Shown here piece after piece: positions 45,101-54,100 of a stretch of 64,000 nucleotides of DNA. Made by a program: the position numbers and the translations under genes. Position 1 is the first letter of the stretch, and every line of letters begins with the position of its first letter. The notes under the pieces were generated by a model. The model searched no databases. It saw only the letters and a list, made by a program, of their open reading frames with translations, and had not been told where the DNA came from. Source of the DNA: Actinoplanes oblitus (lineage in GTDB: Bacteria > Actinomycetota > Actinomycetes > Mycobacteriales > Micromonosporaceae); assembly GCF_030252345.1 (NCBI RefSeq), contig NZ_CP126980.1, positions 1,627,501-1,691,500 of the forward strand, in the 5' to 3' direction.

Positions 45101-48100
45101 CGACGCGGGAGCCGAGGTCGGGCACCCGGCGAATCCGGAGACGATCCGGCAGGGCACCGTGCGGATGGAGCTGCACCCGGACTTCCCCGCAGTCGTCGAG
45201 TACCTCGATCAGCACGGATTCAAGCTGGTGGTGGACCCAGAAGGCGCTCGGGTGGTGCAACGCGACGTCTACGATGTCACCGGTAAGCACCTGCTGCGTA
45301 CCGAACGGGAGGTGCGCTACCTCGACGGTATGCGCTTCCTCGACCTGGAACACGAGGTGGACCATGTCCACCAACTCGTGGATCGGTTCGACGGCAAGCT
45401 GGCAACCGAGGCACAGCGGGAGCGCCCGGGCAACACGCCGAAGGACTATCTGAACGCTCCGGGGAAGCTGAACGCATCCCAAGACAGGATCGTCGAGTAC
45501 CACGTGCGCTTGCAGGAGTACATCCGGCTGGCCGAGCGAGGCGTCGACCGACATGTGTTGGAGCAGCACGCCAGCGGTGTCGAGATGCAGCGCGCCAAGT
45601 ATCAGAAGGTCGCGCTCGGCCGGCACAACGATGAACGCGCAAGATGGACCAGAACTTATTTTCCCGACATTCACGAATTGCGGCAGCGGTACGAACAACT
45701 ACGAGCATTTGAGCATGACGACGGCTCGGTGACCCGCTCGTATCCGGAAGTGCGCGATGGTCGGCCGATGTCCAAGGCGCCGATCGGTGATCACGGTGAG
45801 CGGGCCGGTGAGGCAGCGCCGAGTGAGGCACGCGATGCCGGCGCGGAACCACGGCGGGAATCGCCGTCGGGCAGCCACCGGCATCCTGCCCCGGGAACCG
45901 AGGCGCCGCGGCTCGTTCCGATCGACGTGCCGGCGCCCGAGCAGCCGGTCGCGGCCGCGCACGAGGTCACCGCGACGGTCAACAGCGAACTGGGCGAGCT
46001 GGTCTACCACGGGCGGGAGGCGGGTGCGGCGGATCAGCCGTACCGGGCGGACTGGGACGCGGACAACCAGCGGCTGCGGGTGCACTACGGCGACGGCGTC
46101 GCGGTCGACGTCAAGATCCAGGTCAACGAGTCGATCCCGCCCGGGCATGCCGTCGTCGTCCGGCCACATCTGGAGCCGGTCGACGGTGGTGGCTGGCGGC
46201 AGCACGGGGACGCCGGGGTGGGGCTCTCCGCCCACGTGCCTTCGGAACCCACGGCGCGTGCCGCGTACGTACGGGAAAGTCTTCATGAGGCCTGGCGTGC
46301 GCTGCACAGTGAGGTGGGGGAACACCTGAGCCCCCGGGCCGAAAGGCCCGCGCACGATCTCGGCTCGCCGCATGACGGGCAGCCTGCGCATGACGGAACG
46401 CCTCCGCATGACGGGCAGCCTCCGCATGACGGAACGCCTCCGGACGCCTTGCGGCCCGAGGAGAGGATGCGGGTTCTCGAGGTCCTGCGGGGAGAGGTCG
46501 TCGAGCAGCCCGCCGACGTGGTGAACCGCCATGCGGCGGCCAGGACGGAGCCGCCGCCGGTCGAGCGGCTCGGGCCGGACGAGGTCACGACGCGGCTGCG
46601 GATGCGGGGCGGGCCGGAGCAGCTCGGGCGGTGGGCCGGGGATCATCTGGCCGAGCAGTCGGAGCACGGCGGGATGCGGCCCAAGTCGGCCGAGGAGATC
46701 GCCCGGACCGTGGACCGGCTGGCCGACCAGGCGGTGGACCAGGTGCGGCGGGGCGCCGAAGAGGCCGGCTCCCGGCAGCCCGTGCGCGAGCAGCCGCACG
46801 AGCGGGCCGCTCGTGAGCAGGCTGCGCGGGAGCAGGCCGCTCGTGAGCAGGCTGCCCGGGAGGAGGCCGCGCGGGAGCAGGCCGCTCGTGAGCATGCCGC
46901 ACGTGAGCGGGCTGCCCGGGAACAGGCCGCACGCGAGCATGAGCGGCCTGGGCGGGAAACGCGCGATGACGTTCGGTATGAGCATGAGGTGGGGCAGCGG
47001 CCCGGTGGCGGGGACGGGCCGCGGCTTCCGGGGGAGCCGCGTTCGTCGCTGCGGGACTTCTTCTCCGACACCATGGAGGCGAGTCCGGAATGGACCGAGG
47101 CGGTCAAGCGGGAGTTCAGCCGGGAGCTGTCCGGGCGTGACTTCGGCGGCCTCGACGTCCGGGTCGACCGGGTGGACGTGGGCAGCCGCTCCCTCGAGGT
47201 GAAGATCTCGGCGATCGACCCGGTGACCGGGGCCGAGGCGGGCAGCGCGATCCGCCGGTTCAGCGTCGAGGGTGGCCGGTTCGAGGTCCATCACTACGAC
47301 TTCAGCATGCACGAGGACTACCAGAACCGGGGCTTCAGCCACGCGTTCAACGGCCACATGGAGGGCTGGTACGTCGACTCCGGCGTCGACCGGATCACCA
47401 TCCAGGCCGGCAAGTCGGTGGGCGGCTACGCCTGGGCCAGCGCCGGATACGACTGGAACCACGCGACGGACCGGCAGGCGAACCTGGTGCTCGGCCGGCT
47501 GGAGCGGGAGATCGGGCAGTTCCAGAGCGACATGAACGCGCTGGTGAACGCCGCTCGCCGGCCCGAGGAGGAGGGCAGCACCATCCGGTTCCTCCTCGAC
47601 CGCCACGGCTATCCGGACGTGGCGACGGCGCTGGAGGGGCTGGCGCACCAGCGGGCCGAGGCGTCGGACCTGCTCGCCCGCGCGCGGGCCACCGGTTACG
47701 GCAATCCCGGATTCCCGTCACCGCACGAGATCAGCCAGGTCGGGCGGACCGACCAGACCGGTCCGCGGGGCACCTGGATCGGCAAGCGGACCATGCTGGG
47801 CTCGGGTTGGCACGGGGCGAAGGCGCCGGAACGGCACCCGGAGGCGCCGCTGCGCACGGAACCGGAGGCGCCGCCGCGCACGGAACCGGAGGCGCCGCCG
47901 CGCACGGAACCGGGGGCGCGGCCGGACCACGACGCCGGGCTGGACCGGATCCGCCGTGCGCTGGACCCCGACTACGACCCCGCGCGGCGGCCCGAACCGG
48001 CGGAGACACCACGGCCCACGGAATCCCGCGACGGGTACCCACGGCACGAGGCACCGCGCGACGAGAACGCGCGGCAGGAGGCACCGCGCGACGGCTTCAC

Positions 48101-51100
48101 GCCGCACGGCGACACTCCGGGTGACGGTTACCCGGCGCACGACGCGCCCTGGGCGCGCGGTGAGACGCCGGACGTCATCGACATGATCCCGCGTACCGCC
48201 GAGGAGGCCGCCGCCTGGAACGCCGCCATCGGTGACGCGATCTCCGCGAAGTTCGAGGGCAAGCAGTTCGCCGGCCTGGGCATCGAGGTGATGGGTTCGG
48301 ATCACCCCAACTACCAGCATGACCTGGGCTCGGTGCGAACCGAGCCGGACCGGGTGACCGTCAAGTTCACCGTGAAGTCGCCCGACGGCACCAGGACTGT
48401 CGGGCATGGCGGCTGGGAGTTCCGGCGGGAGCCGGACGGCGGGCTGACCGTCAAGATCGACGCGCTCTTCCTGGACAAGGACGTCCAGGGCCGGGGCATG
48501 GCGACCGACCTGAACTACTTCATGGAGCACTGGTACCAGCAGTCCGAGGCACCGCGGATCCGGCTCGAGCTGCACGCCGTGCAGGCCGGCGCCTACGCCT
48601 GGGCAAGGGACGGCTTCACCTGGGAGCCGCATGGCGGCGGCCGGGTGATGAACGCGCTCCGCGGCCAGATCAACGAGATCGACAGCCACCTGTCGCGGCT
48701 GTCCCGCCTCGGCGAGACCGAACTCCAGCCGCTCTACGAGAAGTACGGCGGACGCACGCCGGAACAGGTCGCCGCCCACATGCGCGAGCACCGTGCCGAG
48801 GCGGCCGCGCTGGTCGACCGCGCGGACCAGGTCAGCCGGGGCCTCCGGCCGCCCGGCGACTACCCGACGGCGCGGGAGGTCCGGGTCGTCGGCTGGTCCT
48901 TCCAACGAGGCGCCGACGCGCACTGGGTGGGCAAGGACGCGCTGCTCAACGGCGGTGACTGGCACGGCTACAAGGTGCTTCGCGGCCCGATCACCGCGGC
49001 CGAGGTGCCCGGCGGCGAGTTCCACGGGCACGCCCGCGACGTCGCGAACCCCGAGGCGGTACGCGCCATCGCCGAACCCGCCCTGCGCGAGCGGATACCC
49101 GTCGATGCCCGCCACACCGTCGACGTGGTGCCCGCCGACAGCCTGCCGAACGGGGCGGTGGCCCGATCGATCCCGGTCGACGCGGCCGGCCGGCCGCTGC
49201 CCGACGGGCACCTGCCACCGTCCGGCGGCGGCTACCGGATCGAGGTCTCCGACCGGGCCGGTGACCTGGCCGTGCCGCGAGCCATCGCGCACGAGGTGGC
49301 CGAGATCGGGGCGATCGAGCTGCGCGCCCGCGACGGCCTCGACCTGCATCCGCCGGACACGCTGCGGCCCGGCGAGGCCGGCCCGCAGCGGGGGCTCAGC
49401 CCGCACGACCTGGGACGGCTCGCCGAGCGTGACTACCTGCGGGCGCTGGCCGAGGAGCCGGAGCACACCGCGTACGCGAGAAGTGAGCTTGATGCTCTTG
49501 ACCGGCACCTCGGTCTGTCCCCGGACGATCCGGGCGCGGCCACCCGCCGGGAGATCATCGGCGAGACCGGTCCGGCCGGGCGCCGCGACACCCGGCCGCT
49601 GCGCCTGCTGGCCTTCGACGACACCGCCGACGGTCCGCTGCAGCACGGGACGCTGCGCCGGCTGGCGGCCGGGCTGGGCGCCACCGGCGACCACGTGCGG
49701 CTGCGGATCCCCGGCATCGAGGGTGGCGAGCTGGGCCCCGGGCTGCACGGCGTCCCGGCCGATCCGATCCCCGGCATCACCGGGCGGATCAGCCCGCTGC
49801 TGCGGCCGGACCACCTGCCCGCGGACACCGACGTGCTGGTCGGTTACGGACAGACGGCCGGCGTCGCGGAGGCGCGGCGGGACGCTTTCCCGGACGCCCG
49901 GGTGGTGCAGATCCTGGACACCGTGCCTGTCGATCCGAAGCACCTGGACGTGATCGCCAAGGCCGACGTGGTGGTGGCGATGGGCCCGGAGGTCGCCGAC
50001 GGGCTGCGCAGCGCGCTGCAGGCGCACGGCCGGGAGCCGATCCCGCCGGTGCACGAGGTGGTGCCGCCGATCGACGGGGGCCCGATCCCGCCGGTCCGCG
50101 AGCCGGGCGCGGGCGGCTACCGCATCCTGGTCGCCAACGACGACTTCGGCGCGCACGCCCAAGCCGCCGACGCCGTCCGGGAACTCCGCGAGCAGGGCGT
50201 CGACGCCCGGCTGCGGATCGCGCTCCCCGGCGGCGACGACGTCGCGATGGGCTGGCACCGGCTGGCACTCTCCGACCGGGCCGGCGCCGAGGTCGAGATC
50301 GTGCGCCTGCCCGACGATCCGGCTGGGCGCCGGGAGCTGTGGCACGGCGCTGACGTGCTCATCGACCCGCGCACCACCGGAATGCTGGACTCGGCGGTCA
50401 CCTCGGCGGCCGGGCACGGCGTACCCGTGGTGGTGGCGGCCGAGAGCGGCGCCGGACGCCTGTTCACCGATCCGCTGCGGATCAGCGACGGGCTGGGCGA
50501 CCACGCGGTCGGCGACCGGTCCACCTTCACCGACCACGTCAGACGTACGCTCGACGACCTGCCCGCCGCCCGGGACCGCGCCGCGGAGCTCCGCCTCGAC
50601 CTGCTGCGGCGTTACCACCCGGAGGCCACCGCCCACGCCGTGCACGACGCGATCGCCGGCCTGGGCGACGGCGTGCACCGGGTCGACGACGCCACCTTCC
50701 ACCGGACCCTCGATCCGCGCGACGTGGTGCTCCGCCACAACGACGAGGCGCCGGCCGCCGAGGGCACCACCCGCGTCATGACGGTCTGCACCGAGTACAA
50801 CTCGACGGCCGGCGGCGTGATCACCGCGAACCGGGAGCTGAGCGAGAGCTTCGCCGCGGCCGGCGCGGACGTGTACGGCCGGGTCACCCGGGTCGACGAG
50901 GGTGATCTCGCGCTGACCCGGACGGAGACGCCGGAGGGCATCCACGTCCGGGGCGTGACCGAGGTCTGGGGCGTCACCGATCACAAGGGCGGCCCCGACA
51001 CCCGGGCCATGTCGATGCTCCTGGAGAACCTGCCGCCGCACGTCGACGTGCTGGTCGGCAACTCCCGGTTCGGTGGCGGCGCGGCCCGGATCCTGCAGGA

Positions 51101-54100
51101 GCACGTCTACCCGGACGCCGAGTACGTGCACGTGCTGCACACCTCGCCCGAGGTGCTGGACGCCGTTCGCGGCAACCCGGCCGAGGGACGCGGTCACGCC
51201 GCGACCGAGAAGGCCCTGATGGCGGGCGCCTCGCTGGTCACCGGCATCGGTCCGCTGCTGGGGCAGGAGGCCGCCCGGCTGGCCGGTTCCGCCGACGGCG
51301 GCCCGCCGGCGCACACCATCATCTCCGACATGCCCCGCGACCCGCACGATCCGCCGGGCCGCGCCGGCCGCGAGGGGTACACACTCTACGTGCAGGGCCG
51401 GGCCGGCGACCCGATCAAGGGTGTCGACTTCGCCGCCGGACTCGTCCACGACCTGCGGGCGGACGGGGTCGACGTACGCCTGGTGGTGCGTGGTGCCAAG
51501 CCCGAGGAACTGTCCGGGATGGTGGACCGGCTCTCCGAGATCGCCGGCACGCCGGTCGAGGTGCGGCCGTTCGTCAAGTCCGGCACCCCGGAGGGCCGCG
51601 CCGAACTGCTCAACGACCTGCACCAGGCCGACCTGGTGCTGATGCCGTCCATCCAGGACGGTTTCGGCCTGGTGGCCAGCGAGGCGGCGCGGGCCGCCGT
51701 CCCGGTGATCGCCGGCGAGGGCACCGGCGCCGGCATGTTCTTCGGCGATCCCCGTTACGTCCCGCATGATCTCGGCGGCATGTCGGCCGTCCGGGACCAC
51801 AACACCGTCCGGTCCCTGCTCGACGCCGTCCGCGCCGAGGTCGGCGACGCCGACCGCATCTCACCCGAGCAGGTCGGCCGCATCCTGCGCGGCGTCGACG
51901 AGGCCCGCCGGCAGGAGTGGCTGGACCAGGTGCGCTCGGTCCTCGACCACATCGACGATCACCACGAGCGCGCGGCCGGGCTGCGCGACCATCTCGACCG
52001 CGAGTATCAGGTCGGCAACGCGGCCCGCGGCGTGCTGCGGATCCTGCGCGGCGAGGTCACCCCGGAGGAACTGGCGGGCCGTGCGACGCACGGTCCGGAG
52101 GCCGAAGCGAGGCCCACGCCGCATCAGACCGCCACCGAGTCGAACCCGATCAGGGTACGCCCGGACGACCCGTCCACCTCGACGCCGGATACGCCGCGCC
52201 CATCGACGGAAGGTTCACGGCACACCGCGAGTCCCATCGACCGGACCGGTTTCGTGCCGGACGGCCGCCCCGCGGACGTGCCCTCGCTGACCCCGCACGA
52301 GCTGCACGCGGCTGTCCACGACGTGGTACCGCAGGACTTCGCGGGCGACGGGGTGTCCTTCGTGGCCACCGACGGCGAGAGAGTGCACGTCACGTTGAGC
52401 GACGGCACGGTGCGGCACTTCCGGGCCGAGATCGGCTCCGGGATGCGCGATCTCGCCGAGACCACCGTGCGCTCCGGCACCCCGGACGACCCGCATGTCG
52501 TCCGGGTCAACGACCGGGTGGCCGGTGAACAGCTGAGCCGCGTCTGGGTGCACGAGATCACCGAGACGCTGGCGATGCGGCACGCCGAGACTCGGCCGCA
52601 ACCACACGGCGTGCTGCGGCGGACGATCGCGGCGATCGGCCGGCTCTTCGGCGGCGGCGACGGCCCGGCGGCACCGGAACGACCGCGAGTGGACCCGCAC
52701 ACGGCGGCACGGCTCAACGAGCGGGTGCATCTACAGCGGCAGTTCGACCGTGCCTGGTCGCGGCCGGAGGAGCAGGCCAGGCTGCGGCACGAGATCCTCG
52801 GCGTGGAGCGGGACCTGCGGGCGCTCGGTCATCCGGTGGACTCGGCGTTCGTGCACCGGCAGTCGGCATTGCTCTCGCGGGACGGTGTCCTGGGTCGCCG
52901 GCATGATCCGGCACCGGACTACGGCGGGCATTCCGGCACATCCGACCCGGCGCGGGCCAATCCGTCGCACCCGGCCGGGCACGTGGCCGACCCGCCCGCG
53001 GAAGTCAGCCACGACACCGGATCGGTACCGGACCACGACCCGGCACGCGATGCGCACTGGACTGAGCGCCGGTGGGAGCAGGAGGGCCGCCGGCCGTCCT
53101 TCGACGAGCTCATCCCCGAGACGGACGCCGAGGCGAGCCGGTGGGAGGGTGCCATCCGGGAGGAGTTCGCCCGGCACATCGAGGGGCGTGAGTTCGGCGG
53201 CTTGCGGGTCGAGTTCGACGAGTGGGGCACGCCGATCAGCGCGTACCGGAACGAGGTGGTGATCCGGCTGCGAATCCGGGACGCCGACGGCAACTCGGTC
53301 GGCACCGCGATCCGGCAGTTCTCCCGGGAGCACGACGGCAGGCTGGTGGTCCGCCATTCCTCGCTGAAGCTCCACGCCGACATGCAGAAGCGTGGATTCG
53401 CGTCCGGCTTCAACCGGCACATGGAGGGCTGGTACCGCGAGTCGGGGGTCAGTCATATCGAGGTCCGCGCGGTCAACAAGGGTGCGTACGTCTGGGCCAA
53501 GGCCGGCTACGAGTGGGCACCGAACAACGAGGGCCGCAGCGTCGAGCCGATCCTCACCGAGCTGCGGCGCCGCATCCACGGCATCGACGAGGCACTGCAG
53601 CAGATCGGCGCCGGCACCGCCGACCTGGGCGAACTCCGGGCGCGGTACGGCGGCGACAGTGCACAGGAGATCGCCGAGAACATGCGCCAGGAGCGCGACG
53701 CCGGTCAGCAGATCCTGAACCGGGCCGCCCGGCACGCCTTCGGCACCGAGGGATATCCGACCCCGCGTGAGATAGCCATGGCCGGCGCCCGTGACCACCA
53801 CAGTCCGGACGCGCTCTGGCTGGGCAAGGAGGCGATGCTCGGCCAGGACTGGAACGGCGTGAAGCCGATCAGCGACGCCGGTGTCCAGCACGCCCGCGGC
53901 GACTCGTCGGTCCGACTCTCCGGTGCGGAGGTCGCCGAGCGGCTGTCATCCCGGCTCGGTCCCGAGCTCGCCGGGCATCTGGGCCGGCTCGTCGCGGATC
54001 CCGCCGCAGCACCTGATCTCGCTCGGATGCTGAGCACCCCGGAGACGGTCGATCGCGCGGGAACGGTGGTGGCCGAGCTTGCCGCCGGCGACGCGCTGAG

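Noticed and set aside
49290..49304. HEVAE at residue 2396 of the giant as an active zinc protease
   Set aside because: The second histidine of HExxH is missing, so activity is not supported; it is kept only as a possible degenerate repeat.
47718..51800. 1360-codon minus-strand open frame within the giant gene
   Set aside because: It is a shadow of the high-GC coding strand, with no domain motifs; the plus-strand frame shows GNAT and GT-B features throughout.
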